Under the pieces are notes generated by a model. That model worked only from the letters and a program-made list of their open reading frames with translations, ran no database searches and was not told the DNA's origin. Positions 20,901 through 33,906 of a DNA stretch of 64,000 nt are shown in pieces (the stretch's first letter is position 1; every line of letters begins with the position of its first letter). The position numbers were made by a program, and so were the translations under genes. The stretch lies in contig CM045989.1 of assembly GCA_025175895.1 (NCBI GenBank), positions 125,997,272 through 126,061,271 of the forward strand, given 5' to 3'. This DNA is from Wurfbainia villosa (lineage: Eukaryota; Streptophyta; Magnoliopsida; Zingiberales; Zingiberaceae).

Positions 20901-22533
20901 CTTCCTGTTATACAAAAGTATTTGATTCCTATAGAGATGAATCCATATAAGGATAAAATTTGGTGTAACATTCTTTCAATGAGTGTAGCCCATGTCATCC
21001 TTGGTCAACCCTGGCTTTATAATCATTCAGTTACACACTATGGACAAAAAAAAACTTACTTTTAAGCATAATGGTCAAAATATTTGATTATACCTGGCCA
21101 AACCTAGCAAACCTAAGGCCAAATCTAAATCAACAGCTAAATCGACCCAATTCTTGAAACAATCTCAATTTGAAGAAGAAGAAGAAAGAGAGTTAAGAGT
21201 CATGATAGCATTAGTAACTCAAAACCTCTCACTTGGCACTAGAGATTTACCAAAAGAACTTTCCCCTAAAATCAAAGAGATTTTAGATGAATTCCAGGAT
21301 ATAACTAGTGAAGAATTATCCAATAAACTTCTTCCTACACGCTCGATCCAACATGCGATTAATTTAGTTCTAGGATCACAATTGTCCAATCTACCCCACT
21401 TTCATATGAGCCCTGTAGAGCATGTTGAACTGAATGAGCAAGTCAAAGGGAACTTAGAAAAAGACTTTCATAGAGAAAGTATGAGTACATATGTTGTTCT
21501 GCTTTGTTAATTCCTAAGAAGGATGGTTCTTAGAGAATGTGTAGATAGTCATGCCATTAATAAGATCACAATTAAATATAGGTTTTCCATATCAAGAATT
21601 GATGACATGCTTGGCTTGATAGCTAAAGCATGCTAGTTCTCTAAGATTGACTTGCTTAGTGAATATCACCAAATTAGAACTATGGTCGATGATGAATGAA
21701 AAAGTGCCTTTAAAACACGAGATAGATTATATGAGTGGTTAGTCATACCTTTTGGACTTTCAAATGCCCCTAGTACTTTTATGAGATTGATTAACCAAGT
21801 CTTAAAACCTTTTTTAAGGAAATTTCTTATAGTATATTTTGATGACATTTTGATTTATATCATACATGATGAACACCTGAAACACATATGCTTTATTCTA
21901 GAAACCTTTAGAAAGGAAAAACTATTTGTCAATCTAAAGAAATGCTCCTTCCTACAACCCTAAGTTCTCTTTCTTGGGTTTATTATTTTTGTAGAAAGAA
22001 TTTCAATAGATCTAGAAGAGATTAGGGTGATCCAGGAATGACCTAAGTCATGTCCCTGTTAGAGGCTCAAAGCTTTCATAGCTTCACAACCTTTTATCAT
22101 TGCTTTATTAAGGACTTCAATAAGCCCCCAGGGCTAGCCCAGTTGGTAAGTGCAAAGGGGCAACTCTTAAGTGGGCAGGGGTCAATTCCCGGGGAGGTCA
22201 TGACTCTGGGCCATCGACGGACCCTCTCCTTTGCACTTTCCACCTGGGTCCTAATTTACCTCCTCCACCGGTAGGGGCAGCCGGAGAGGGCCGCTAATGT
22301 GGCGGTTCCACATTTTTTTTTATTAAGGACTTCAATACCATTATGTCCCCTATAACGAATTTCAATGAACCATATCTACCTCAACTACATTTAGAAAGAT
22401 AAAAGAAAGAATGACTAGGGCTCCTATTTTTAGACATCCTGATCTATCCTCACCCTTTGGGGTCTCTTACAATGCATTAGGAGTGGGTATAGGAGGTATA
22501 TTGAGCCAAGAAGATTACCCAATTGCATTCTTT
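20901..22533 (+). pseudogene. Gypsy reverse transcriptase, broken, with a SINE inside
   Basis: Spacer reading ILGQPWLYNHSVTHYG (about 21000-21050) leads into an RT N-terminus at 21260-21510 (LSPKIKEILDEFQDI, LLPTRSIQHAINL). RT core follows: INKITIKYRFSI-like at 21560-21600, LYEWLVIPFGLSNAPSTF at 21730-21780, and the catalytic box VYFDDILIYI (YFDD) at 21832-21860. The connection domain (LNLKKCSFLQP-like) ends at 21960. The frame has several stops. After the SINE it continues to GVGIGGILSQEDYPIAFF at the CACTA insertion point, the start of RNase H. Confidence 0.75.
22123..22318 (+). mobile_element. tRNA-derived SINE inserted in the gypsy RT
   Basis: About 195 bp. It starts with a tRNA-like head: A box TAGCCCAGTTGG (22135-22146) and B box GGGTCAATTCC (22179-22189), the internal promoter for RNA polymerase III. 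It ends in a run of T. The flanks are a long direct repeat TATTAAGGACTTCAATA (left 22106-22122, right 22321-22337), as expected of target-primed insertion. It codes for nothing and would depend on LINE proteins. The gypsy frame resumes after one copy of the duplication. Confidence 0.8.
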
Positions 22534-22795
22534 CACTACAATAAAAAAGGTAATAGACAACACTTAAAAGACATCACTTTTTATGAAAAGCATTATTGTT
22601 TTTCATTTAACAATGCTTTTAGTGTAAAGCGTTGTTTTTTTTTAAATTATCATAGACAACGCTTTTTGCAAAATTATTGTATATTAGCCTTTTTTGGGTT
22701 AAAGACAATAGTTTTTAAATGACATTGTCTTTAACCTTTTTTATTAGTAAAAGACAATGCTTTATAAGAAGCGTTGTCTATGAGCATATTTTTTT
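22534..22795 (+). repeat. Left terminal inverted repeat and subterminal repeats of the CACTA element
   Basis: After the CACTA terminus come repeated units around GACAATGCTTTT / AAAAGCATTGTC in both orientations (for example near 22590, 22615, 22655, 22700, 22750, 22780). In the En/Spm system such subterminal arrays bind the TNPA protein. Confidence 0.75.
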
Positions 22796-24176
22796 AGTAT
22801 ATACGACTTGGGTGTTCGACACTTGAGGGGGACAGAAGACTCGAGCAATTGATTGGAATTAAGTGGCAGAGCATAGAAGATTTCGTAGTTGACTGTTGGC
22901 TGATAGCAATCGACTGTTGGCTTGGGCAGTCGATTGGTGGATTGCACCAGTCGACTGTTCACTATCAGTCAATTAGAATTAGGTGGACCTGAGAAGGTTT
23001 CATAGTTATTCGTGATAGCGATCATTGTTGGCAGCAATTATTCTTTGGTATGAGCAGTTGATTGACCAAGTGGTCGTTGGATGGTGATGATAGCGATCAG
23101 GCTTCTTTAGAAGTCGTTGAATGCGGTCAATAGTGTCACCAGTCAACTGTTGTATGCAACAGTCGACTGACGAAGCCCTCTTCTTTAAACCCGATAAAAA
23201 CCTATCCCATCTGCCTCACGCACCAACTTAAAAAAATCCACTTCTTTCTCTCTTCTTTGGTTTCTTTCCCAACCGCTACCCTAGCTTTTCTCCTCCTTCC
23301 AGCAATCAACAGCAGTCCACCTCCTGCAATGAGAGCAGGCTTCTTCTTCCTCTTGCATCTTTTAAGTGTTGTATTTTTTATTTTCAGCAGCAAGGGAGCA
23401 ACTTGTTGCCCTCTCCTATCAAGTCGACAACAATCGCAGTCACAATCGGCCACTGTGTGAGTTTTTTTCTCCTCCTTTGTTTCTTTTTCTTCTTCAACAA
23501 CGAGCAGCAACTAGGATTGCTGCCTTTTTGCTTTCTAGCCGACAACGTCTCCTTTCCCTTGTTCCTTTGATTCCTTGCTATCTATGCATTGCATCAACAA
23601 CCATTGGAGCTCGCCAAAGCAAGCCAACATCATAATCGACCACTATTTTTTGACATGTTATGGTAGTGGGGATAATATCAAGCATGTGAGAGCAGGGAAT
23701 CACCAGATTAGTTACATATTTTTCTTGCCGAAGTCCAACTACTGCTTGCTCAAATAATTTATGCATAAATTTTTTTCTTGCCCTTGTATATAGAAGATAC
23801 CTCAATACTGATTTATATCCTTTATCGTACAAGTTTCTGTTATCATTCTGCATGTGATCATAGTTAGAACAAATGACTTGATTTGTTGGATTTGGAGAAA
23901 AGGGTCCCTTAATTTTGTTTATTGTAGGCGACCAGTTGCCATCGCTATATGAACGTTAGTTAAATATAAAAGCATGCATACCGCCTTAGAAAAGGAAACA
24001 AAATGCAGTTCAATCCGAAAACACTCACTTATTATATTTTTAATTAATGAACAATGAAGCTAGTAATTAAATTGTTTGACTGTTTTGTTATTATGTTTGT
24101 GTTTAAGATTTTGTTATATTATTTACAACTGTTTTGAAGGTGTTGGCTCATTGTTAGTTGATTAGTTGTAATAAGA
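22796..24176 (+). other. 5' untranslated region of the CACTA element
   Basis: 22850-23175 is a cluster of GTCGACTG / GTCGATTG-type motifs (perfect AGTCGACTG at 22948 and 23161). 23200-23560 is C/T-rich leader-like sequence. The short frames here have no recognised domain. It probably holds the promoter of the transposase gene. Confidence 0.45.
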
Positions 24177-26336
24177 ATGGATAAAGAATGGATGTCAAAG
24201 GATAGGCTATCATGCGAATATGAGTTTGAAGTCGAGTCTTTTTTTCAATATGCAATGAAAAAATGCTAATGATCCAGATGCAATACCTTGCCCATGTGCA
24301 AAATGTTGTAATCTAAAGAAGATAAATGCAACAACTATAAATGTGGTCATCTAGCTGATGGGTCATCTTGGAAATTAGTTGATAACAACTGGCCAGAGTT
24401 TGCTATTGAGACAAGAAATCTTAGATTAGCCATATCAGTTGATGAGATAAATCTCTATGGTTTGAGGAGTTTTGCATATAGTTGTTGGTCAGTTTTATGA
24501 AGAGAAAATTTATGATGCTCACATTATTGATTTCTGATCCCAAACAATCGAGAAATGATATTAATGTTTACTAGCACCCCTGATTGATGACTTAAAATGC
24601 TTATAGGATATAGGTGTTAAAAAATATGATGCATATCGACAAGAAACTTTCTTGCTTAGAGTTGTCTTATTATGGACGATCAATGATTTTCCTGCATATC
24701 GACATTACTTGACATTCTTAGAAAAACAAAGGATGGAGTAGCAACGAGATTAGACCTTGTGGAAATGAATGTGAGGCCAGATTTGGCACCAAGGGTGAAG
24801 GAGAAGAGAACGTTTTTGTCAACAGTCTGTTATACACTTAGTAAAGATGAGAAAAGAAATATTTTGAATTCTTTGTCTGAAATACATCTTCTGGCATGTT
24901 ACTCCTCCAATGTTAAAAACCTTGTGTTGATGAAGGACTTGAAACTTGTTGGCCTTAAGTCACATGACTACCACACTTTAATGCAACAATTGCTTCCAGT
25001 AGCCATCCGTAGTGTCTTGCCCAAACATGTTAGAGACACTATCACTCGGTTGTGTTTCTTCTTCAATGTGTTATGTAATCAAGTGATAAATGTCTCAAAG
25101 TTGGATGTTTTGCAATGAGAGATTATGACTACATTGTGTTTACTTGAAAAGTATTTTTCCCCTTCATTTTTTTATATAATGATTCATTTATCTATTCATC
25201 TTGTGCGAGAGACGAAATTGTGTGGACCAGTTTGGTATAGATACATGTATCCATTTGAAAGATACATGAAGATTTTGAAAGGGTATGTGTGAAATCGCAA
25301 TCGGCCTGAAGGATGTATAGCCGAATGTTATATTGCCGAAGAGGATGTTGAATTTTGCTTAGACTATCTGTCTAGTGTGCACACAATTGGGATCCCATCA
25401 AGTCATCGACAAATAAAACTTACTAAGCCTTTATCGGGTGCAGTAGTGCACTCCATTAGTCTCGATGAGTTGCATCAAGTACATCATTATGTATTAGCAA
25501 GTGATATTGAGATTGATCTCTATATCAAGTAATTTCTCCAACTTGTTAATACTTTCATACAGTTGGCTTACATTCAATTGGTTTATTTATTCCTGGTAAT
25601 TTCATTAGAGAACACACGGCTTATTTGAATGCAAGATTTCCTCGTAGGGCTAAATCCAAGAAGTGGTTACAAGATGAGCATAACTAAACTTTTACTACCT
25701 AGTTGTGTGATCGTGTAAGTTTCTTTAGTATTACGTATTGTCATACATTCATTATCATATTTACACATAATTAAAAAGTTATTACACCAAAAATCTAGGT
25801 TGCACATGTAGCTGAGCATACCACTCATTAAGTATCAGAAAAATTGAAGTGGATAGCGCGCGGATCTAGCAATCAAGTTTTAAAGTACTCTAGTTATTTG
25901 ATTGATAGGGTTACTTATGCTACAAAAAAGCATGATGATATACGAGTTGTTCAAAACTCCGGAGTCAACTTAGTCACAAAGACAATGCAAGTTGCTAGTG
26001 CAGAGGATAAAAATTATTTTTTATGGAGTTATACAAGAAATATGGGTAGTTGATTACTACAAATTTCAAATTCCAATGTTTAAATGTAATTGGGTAGAGA
26101 ATAATCATGGTATTAAAGTAGATGATCTTGGTTTCACATTGGTAAACCTCAATAAAATTGGATTTATATCCGACTCTTTTATCTTGGCTAGTAAAGAAAA
26201 GAAAGTATTTTACATTGAAGATCCTAAAGATCCTTTATGGAGTGTTGTACTTAAAACTCCAAGCAAGGAGTACTTTGAATACATAAAAGGTGAAGAGTTG
26301 AAAGACGCTGCAATCCACTATCAATGTTTTAGCTGA
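24177..26336 (+). pseudogene. TNP2-type CACTA transposase, internally deleted
   Basis: The start MDKEWMSKDRLSCEYE (24177) and a CPC.KC cluster (about 24288-24310) match the TNP2 N-terminus. A stretch GVKKYDAYRQETFLLR...WTINDFPAYR (24610-24710) is the start of the transposase core. It then jumps to RLDLVEMNVRPDL (24750), so the central core that normally lies between is missing. The C-terminal block (24760-25530: LSKDEKRNIL, GLKSHDYHTLMQQLLPVAIR, WYRYMYPFERYM, RPEGCIAE) and a DUF4216-like part (25990-26320: FKCNWVENNHGIKVDDLGFTLVN, FYIEDPKDPLWSVVL) follow, with stops and introns between. It would bind CACTA ends and cut, but this copy cannot encode the enzyme. Confidence 0.75.
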
Positions 26337-26415
26337 GGGTTGCCATCAATAGATGTTGATGGAGCAAATGATAATGGACCACCATGCATTCGTGAAGACT
26401 ATGATGGGACTTGGG

Positions 26416-26469
<54 letters not shown>
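26416..26469. repeat. (TA)n microsatellite
   Basis: About 27 uninterrupted TA units inside the CACTA element, between its two gene remnants. Confidence 0.9.
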
Positions 26470-26474
<5 letters not shown>

Positions 26475-26483
26475 TTTTGAAGA

Positions 26484-26613
26484 TGATTTTGTGGACGATA
26501 TTGATATGTTATCTTACTTTCAAAACTGATTTTGTGGACAATATTGATATGTTATCTTGCTTTCGATATTGATTTTGTGGACAATATTGATATGCTATCT
26601 TACTTTTTATCAT
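26484..26613. repeat. Three tandem copies of a unit of about 43 bp
   Basis: The unit GATTTTGTGGACRATATTGATA... recurs at about 26484, 26527 and 26570, with a few substitutions and slightly variable length. Confidence 0.75.
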
Positions 26614-26789
26614 GCTGTTGTGAGTTTATGCATTTGTTATTTGATTTTTCTCTTATTTGTTGTATATATCAGCTGCTAACAACAACATAAGTGGTGGACT
26701 CTATGGCATCCTCTATAAAGCTGAAAATAGGTTTTGACGGATGTGACACTATTGCAAACAGTAAGAGATTTGGACATGTGTGAAAATTT

Positions 26790-28420
26790 CATCTGCTAAA
26801 ATTGAAGAGAATTGGGATGGTAACACTATGTTGGATTCTACAAACACAGAAACCACAAGAATGCCTAGAGGTCGTACACACTTGAATAAGCTTGCTAGGC
26901 AAAGGGTTCAAGGAATTAGATGAGATGTTGCATTCAACAAACTTGGACAACCAATAGGAGAAGTTGCTGTTGAAATGCAAAGTTATATTGGTGTGCTTGC
27001 TCGAGAAAAGGTTAAGATTATTTACAAGACTTGGAAGTAGGTTCCAAGTGATGTTAAAGAATTGATATGAGAATCAGTTAACGTAAGTAAGTTAACATAT
27101 TGACTTGAATGTTAGCCTATATATGTGCTCAAAAGATTATTCTGATATTCATATTGTTATGATATATTTAATGTTACATGTTAATCTTTTTAACGTATTT
27201 CCACTTTTGTGATTTACAATTGATGTATAATGTTGATACAAGGTGGAAGAAGGGTTGTTTGAAATCAACAAATAGTAAGTTGCATCAATACAAAACCCAT
27301 CTCACTCATACATTCATTTTAAGCAAACTTGAAAGACCCGAAGAGTTGATTGAGCCACCTACTGGCATGGTATTTCAAGAAATAATTGGAGTTCATTTGT
27401 CATTAGTCGCATGTTGGAAGACTTCATTGTAAGTTTCTTAATTTCTTATTTTAAAACTAGTCAACCATAAGTCATATGTTATACACAAATTTGATATGTT
27501 GATGTTCGAAATAAATAGAAACTAAGTGATCAACAAAAAAAGAGAAGAAAACAATACATATACCCTCATCGACTTCCACGTAAAGGATATGCACGCTTTG
27601 CTGAAGAAATAGTAAGAATATTTTGAGCATATTTCCATGTTAACCCTCTAATTTATTCACATAAAATTATTTCCCATATGTTGTTGGATTTTTCTTATTG
27701 TAAGCGACTGAATTATGTGATGATGATGATATTAATAGAGCTAATTTGACGAAAAGAGTACAAAAGATTGTAAACAAATAAACAATACATAAAAACAAAC
27801 AATTTTATTGAAATTGAAACTTTTTTAGTACTATTTATTTTTACTGTGCATGATAGGATGATTATATATAACAAAAGTGGGAGGATAAGCTGAAAATTGA
27901 GGGGATAAAAGAAGAAATACTTGCGAAAGCACTTGAGACTGAAGAACATACTAGACGTGTGAGGGGTATTGGAGGTCATGTTACTCCAATAATTTATTTC
28001 AATGTTGGCAGATGAGGAAGGGTGTTGATGTTGTCCAAGATGTAATCAATGAACATAAAAAGGAGATGATGGAGGCAAAGAAGAAAATTTCAGAACAAGA
28101 TGCACGTATATAAAAACTTGAAAAAATGGTGTATAGAAGGGGTGCATACGACATTTCGATAGATGACAAAGTCAGTTGCTCAATGAAGGTACCATACATG
28201 AATGAAGACAACATGAAAATCGATGAATATGACATGCATATTGTGAGCAAAACTAATGCTTTACAAGTATTACAATAGCTTTAATTTTATCACTTAATAT
28301 TATAGAGTTCGTAAAATTTATTGATATGTCTATTTGTATTTTAGAGCAAACCAATTGCATTGACATTGAAATCTAACGAAGATATTGATGCATATGGTAT
28401 AATTATTTGTGTCAATAAAC
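26790..28420 (+). pseudogene. TNPA / Transposase_24-like second gene of the CACTA element, broken
   Basis: Pieces in order: RGRTHLNKLARQRVQGIR (26860-26920), FNKLGQPIGEVAVEMQSYIGVLAR (26935-27005), RWKKGCLKSTNSKLHQYKTHL (27240-27305), RPEELIEPPTGMVFQEIIG (27330-27390). The order and the GQP.G.....S..G..AR pattern match the plant Ptta/En/Spm transposase family that accompanies TNP2. Intron-like AT-rich gaps and stops separate the blocks. A possible coiled-coil tail lies at 28015-28120 (KKEMMEAKKKISEQD). In En/Spm the partner protein binds the subterminal repeats. Confidence 0.55.
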
Positions 28421-28494
28421 CTGATATATTACTTCTTGGTGATCCATTACTCAACAATTATAATGTTAGGAATCTGTGCAAGGTTTGTATTGAT

Positions 28495-30701
28495 TGTTGG
28501 GTTTCCGGCACCGCGGTAAGTGTGTGTTCGAACATGTTTCGTAAATATGTGCACAGCGAAAGGAATAAAAATAATAAATCTAATTTATTACAACACACAC
28601 ACCACACGCATGCATAGTACAACATGTGTAGACATAACTGCAATTTCAAATTTTGCAATAAAAGAAAATTTATACTACGTATACCTGACGTATCACGTGT
28701 AGCGGGAAAGGCATCAACCGGAGCGATCCTCGCTAGAATCACCTCTATCCGTATCCACGCCGAGTATCTTCGGGATGACTTCACAAAGTCACGAGCCTCG
28801 TCTTCGTACGAGTTACTAGCCTCGTGTTGAAGATGATGTGATCGAGAGAAAATCACGATCCGAATCAAAATTCAGATCTAAAACGAGTCCTCAAAAACTC
28901 GCTTCTCCGGAGAGCTATTCGTTAACCGTTTGACGAATCCTTCGTCCTCCACCTATGAGGATTATCGGAGATCAAATCCCCAGCAAGTAAGCCGCTGTCG
29001 GAGCTCCAAACGTCATCCAAACGATGCTCCGACATGAAGAAGACAAGCTGTCCAGAAAACTGGACAGCTTTGATGGAGGAATAAGGGCTGGCCAAATAAG
29101 GAAGCTTGATGCTCACCTTGTCGCCGGACCCAAAGGAGATCACGGGAGGATCACCGGCTGAAGCTTGGATGCCGACAACTAGCTTGGATGGTGGCACAAA
29201 GCTGGGCGGCGGCTAGGGTTGGGCGCCGACCACTAGAGGAGAGGAGGGGTAGGCGGCAACTTGTGGATTGCTTGGATTAGGGCTTAACAAAACCCTTAAG
29301 CCCTATTTTATAGAGAACAAATTCTCTTAATGGTTATCGGATCATAACCAAAAGCCTGTTAACCCGCTCCATTAATTTAAGTTAAAATAAACCAAACCAT
29401 GATGGTCTATTTTAAGTTAAAATGAACCGAACCAACTTTGGTTCATTCGTTTAAAACAAACCAAACCCCTTTGGTTTATTCTTCTCCATTGGATTAGAAC
29501 CAAACCAATTTGGTTCATCCATCATGTCTTCATAAGACACGGCCCATCCACGCTTCCATTGCGACTGAAATGATTTCATGCTCGCTCCATGTTTGGTCCA
29601 ACCAAACCTAGTTTCTCTCGGTCTGATAATCTCATTCTCAAGCTCATTTTAAATCTTTCGGATTACGCTCATTGTGCGTGTGACCAAATAGGTTCTCGGT
29701 TTATGTTGGTCGTCTATAATTAACCATTAATTATAGAATGATCATGAGTGGCACCTAGTAGTACATCATGATCCCCAATTAACCAAAAAGATCAACGGTT
29801 GATCCAGAACTATTTCTGAAACCCTTCAGCAGCTCGAATGAATCGTGCCCCATTCCCTTCACTCATCTTATACCCACTTGGTTCAGGACATGGTCTATAG
29901 TGTCAGTCCCCACTAGGTTAACTACGTCACACCTAGCCCAAGTATTATTTCCTCGTCTTACGGATTCTAGTTACTGCACATGTATCCAAGAGTACCTTAC
30001 TCTAAACATGTAATGCTTTGGCCAAAGACTTTAGTAACAATCCGATGAGAGGTCATGGGTATACATCTACTCGCAAGGAGTGGTGAATCCTTTATAGGCT
30101 ATTCAAACACCTTCGATCACTTCGACTTATACCCAATCATCCCGGGTCCACATCTCCTCAGAGATGCTTGCTTAAGATGTCAAAGCATAAGTCTTCATGA
30201 TCAAGATGACTTGAATACCGTAAGTCAAAGGAACATCGCACTTAAGCTGCAGTAAGAACTTCATTGACATATCTATATATGCAGAGAACCATATGAAGTC
30301 TTACGGCTGGTCACTCCAATGAACTAGTTACCATAACTAGCATTCACGATTAACTCTGGACATCACAATGTCTCCAGCCAGTGAGAATCAGCTGCTTGGA
30401 TACACCAAGGAGTATACCTCGTACTAGTCTCGACAGAATTGATGGTGTCCAAATCCATCAATTCATCGACTAGGGATAATTTCGATACATCACAATTACA
30501 CATGTAAAGATACTCACTAGTTGTGATACAATCACAAATTCTCTCATGCTGTGAATCGTATCGTGGACATTCAGTAAATGAGTTTAAGATCTAATCAAAT
30601 ACATGAAAATATGTATTCTCAAATAGTGAATCTTAATATATCATATAAACGGTTCAAACATAAGGCGATTGTCTTAGGACATCTCTCATATATTACTAAC
30701 A
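28495..30701 (-). repeat. LTR-A of the copia array (3' LTR of internal A)
   Basis: 2207 bp. On the plus strand it begins TGTTGGGTTTCCGGCACCG and ends TTACTAACA; on the element's own strand it runs TGTTAGTAATA to CCCAACA. Open frames within it, such as 28458-28868, recur in all three LTRs only because the LTRs are copies. Confidence 0.9.
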
Positions 30702-33700
30702 AACTCCTACTTGGCCTAATGCCAATCGCTACGGTATCCAATACCATAGGCTCTAACATCACCCTCAAGCTTACTTTGAGGTAATGCCTTAGTCAAAGGA
30801 TCCGCTAAGTTCCTTTCAGTGGGGATTTTCTCGATTTGTATTTCCTTCCTACTAATGATCTCTCTGATCAAATGATTGCGGCGAAGCACATTTTTGGATC
30901 ATTGATGAGACCACATCAAGTTCAGAGATGAACTTCTTGATCCAAACCGCTTCCTTTGCTGATTCCAAAGCTGCAATGTATTCTGCCTTAGTGGAAGAAT
31001 CCGCTATAGTGTCAAGCTTGGAACCTTTCCAAATTATTGCGCTTCCATTCCAAGTGAATACATACCCGGACTAAGACTTGGAATCATCCTTGTCTGTCTG
31101 GAAGTTGACATCCGTATACCCACGTAACACCATGTCCCCTTCTCTATATATTAGAAACACATCCTTAGTTCTTCTTAAGTACTTAAGGTTCGTCTTAACA
31201 GTCGCCCAATGATCCATTTCTGGATCATACTGGTATCTACTCGTGACAGTCAGAGCATACGATACATCGGGCCTCGTACATAACATAGCATACATGATAG
31301 ATCCTATTGCAGATGCATAGGGAATATTACTCATGCAAATCCTCTCGTCTTCTGTGCGCGGACACATAGACTTCGAAAGGTGTATCCCAAGCCTGATGGG
31401 TAGGAAACCTTTCTTGGATTCCGACATGCTAAACCTCTTTAGCACTCGGTCTATATATGTAGACTGCGAAAGACCAAGCAACCGTTTCGATCTATCTCTA
31501 TAGATCTTAATCCCGAGGATGTAGGTTGCTTCTCCCAGGTCTTTCATGGAGAATGTCTTGGATAACCAAATCTTAACTGACTGTAAGATTGAAACATTGT
31601 TTCCTATAAGTAATATGTAATCGACATACAATACTAGGAACACGACTACACTCCCATTAACCTTCTTGTACACACAAGGTTCGTCTGGATTTGGTGAGAA
31701 ATCAAACTTTTTGATTGTCTCATCAAAACGGATATTCCAGCTCTTGGATGCTTGCTTCAGTCCATATATGGACCGTCGCAATTTGCATACCTTGGTTTTG
31801 TCAACCGATGTGAAACCCTCAGGCTGTATCATATATACGTCCTCGAGCAGGTTTCCATTAAGGAAAGCTATTTTCACATCCATTTGCCATATCTCATAAT
31901 CATAATGAGCCGCTATGGCCAGGAGCATCCGAATAGATTTAAGCATAGCTACAGGCGAATAGGTTTCGTCATAATCAACACCTTGCTTTTGACGATATCC
32001 TTTCGCCACTAATCTAGCCTTATAGATAATCACATTACCATTCATGTCGGTTTTCTTCTTGAAAACCCACTTGCACCCTATAGGCTTGATGCCTTCAGGT
32101 GGGTCAACCAAGTTCCAAACTTGGTTTTCATACATAGAATCCATTTCCGACTTCATGGCTTCAAGCCACTTATCCCTTTCTGAACTTGTCATAACTTCTT
32201 CATAACTGGTAGGCTCCTCATCATCAATGAGTAACACGTCGTTCGATTCACTTACGAGAAATCCATATCTCTCAGGAATATTGTGTGCTCTACCAGATCT
32301 ACGAAGATGTGGTGTCTCAATAGGTCCAGCCGATGGCTCATCACTATGAGTCATCGGTCGAGGTGCTTGACCAGGTATCTCTTCAATGTCTACTGAAGTC
32401 TCTTGAACCTCCTCAAGTTCAATGACACTCCCACTGTTTTCTTGTAAGAGAAACTCTTTCTCTAGAAACATAACATTCCTTGAAACAAACACCTTTTGTT
32501 CCAAGGGATGATAGAATTGGTAACCTCTCGTTTTCTTAGGGTATCCAATAAATAGACATTTATCAGACTTAGCATCCAATTTGTCTGACACAGTCCGCTT
32601 CACATAAGCAGGACAACCCCATATCTTTAAGTAAGATAAATGAGGTTTCTTACTAGCCCATATCTCATATGGAGTAGTAGAGACTACCTTGGTCGGGACT
32701 CTGTTTAACAAGTAAACAGTTGTCTGAAGTGCATAGCCCCAAAAGGACTTGGGAAGATTCGCGTGATTCATCATTGACCTGACCATGTCCAACAAGGTCC
32801 GATTTCGCCTCTCAGATACACCATTAAGTTGTGGTGTATACGACGGAGTCCATTGAGATAATATACCATTGTCCCTCAGATAATCTAGAAACTCTTGACT
32901 CAAGTATTCACCACCTCGATTCGATCGAAGTATTTTAATACTCTTGCCAAGTTGTTTCTCTACTTCATTTCTGAATTCTTTGAACCTTTCAAAGGCTTCA
33001 GACTTGTGTTTCATCAAGAACACATACCCAAACCGTGAGTGATCATCGGTGAAGGTAATGAAGTAGTTATAGCCTCCTAAAGCTTGAGTTGACATGGGTC
33101 CACATTCATCAGTATGTATTAGACCTAGCAACTCTTCCACCCGTTCACCTTTTCCAGTAAAAGGTAACTTAGTCATCTTGCCTTCTAAGCATGATTCGCA
33201 TGTATCGTATGAATCCAATTTAAACGATTCCAGAATTCCACATCGGTGTAATTCGGACATGCGTTTCTTACTTGCATGACCAAGACGATAATGCCACATA
33301 TAGGAGTCTAATTGATTATCTTTTCGAGCACGCTTGTTGCTCGCTTCGATATTGAAAATGTCATTGGATACGTCCAACGTATAAATACCATTGGTTAAAG
33401 TTCCAGTCCCATAAAGAACCCCATTCAAAGTTATGTAACAACAATTGTTACTAAAAGTCAAATGCTAACCATTTCTATTTAAACAAGAAATAGAAATAAT
33501 GTTCTTTATCAACGAAGGAACATAAAAGCAATTGTCCAGTTCTAAGACAAATCCTGTAGGGAGTCTCAACAAATACGTTCGGATGGCGAGTGCAGCAACC
33601 TTTGCTCCATTCGCAACACGTAAATTTGACTCTCCCTTGACGAGTCTTCTTCTATTTCTTAGCCCATGTATGTCATTACATATATGTGAGCCACACCCAG

Positions 33701-33854
33701 TATCCAATACCCAAGTGTCTGAGGAAATAGAATGACAATCAATAACGAATATGTCTGAAGAAGATGGGGCATCCGATGCCTTATTCTTCTTCACGGACTC
33801 AAGATAAATCTTGCACTTTCTTCGCCAATGGCTCTCCTTGCCATAATGGTGCAA
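30702..33854 (-). pseudogene. Copia pol of internal A (protease, integrase, RT, partial RNase H)
   Basis: Minus strand. 33465-33854 holds a degenerate zinc knuckle (both N-terminal Cys lost: LHHYGKESHWRRKC) and the protease site WVLDTGCGSHIC. A TAG just before 33461 separates it from a 796-residue frame (31071-33461) with integrase HHCC (HYRLGHASKKR, CESC), catalytic LIHTDECG, FTDDHSR and NGVSERRNRTL, then RT (WNLVDPPEGIKPIGCKWVF, QMDVKIAFLNG). The RT box reads YVDY, so the second catalytic Asp is lost. RNase H stops at 31071 (CAG to TAG) and beyond it lacks the segment with the CDN catalytic Asp: VVSS is joined directly to SKHVLRRYHLIRE. Inactive. Confidence 0.85.
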
Positions 33855-33906
33855 GTTCCCTTTTGTGCTAGTTCTACCTTCTTAGCATTTTTTTCTTCTT
33901 TCCCTT

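Noticed and set aside
22131..22200. Functional tRNA gene
   Set aside because: A and B boxes are present, but there is no cloverleaf with a proper anticodon arm, and the long flanking duplication and T tail show it is a SINE.
23202..23635. Host exon captured by the CACTA element
   Set aside because: Overlapping hydrophobic and charged frames on both strands come from C/T-rich leader sequence; no domain supports capture.
28458..28868. 136-residue minus-strand frame, repeated at 35852 and 51912
   Set aside because: It lies inside the three LTR copies and reads differently in each; openness is not conserved.
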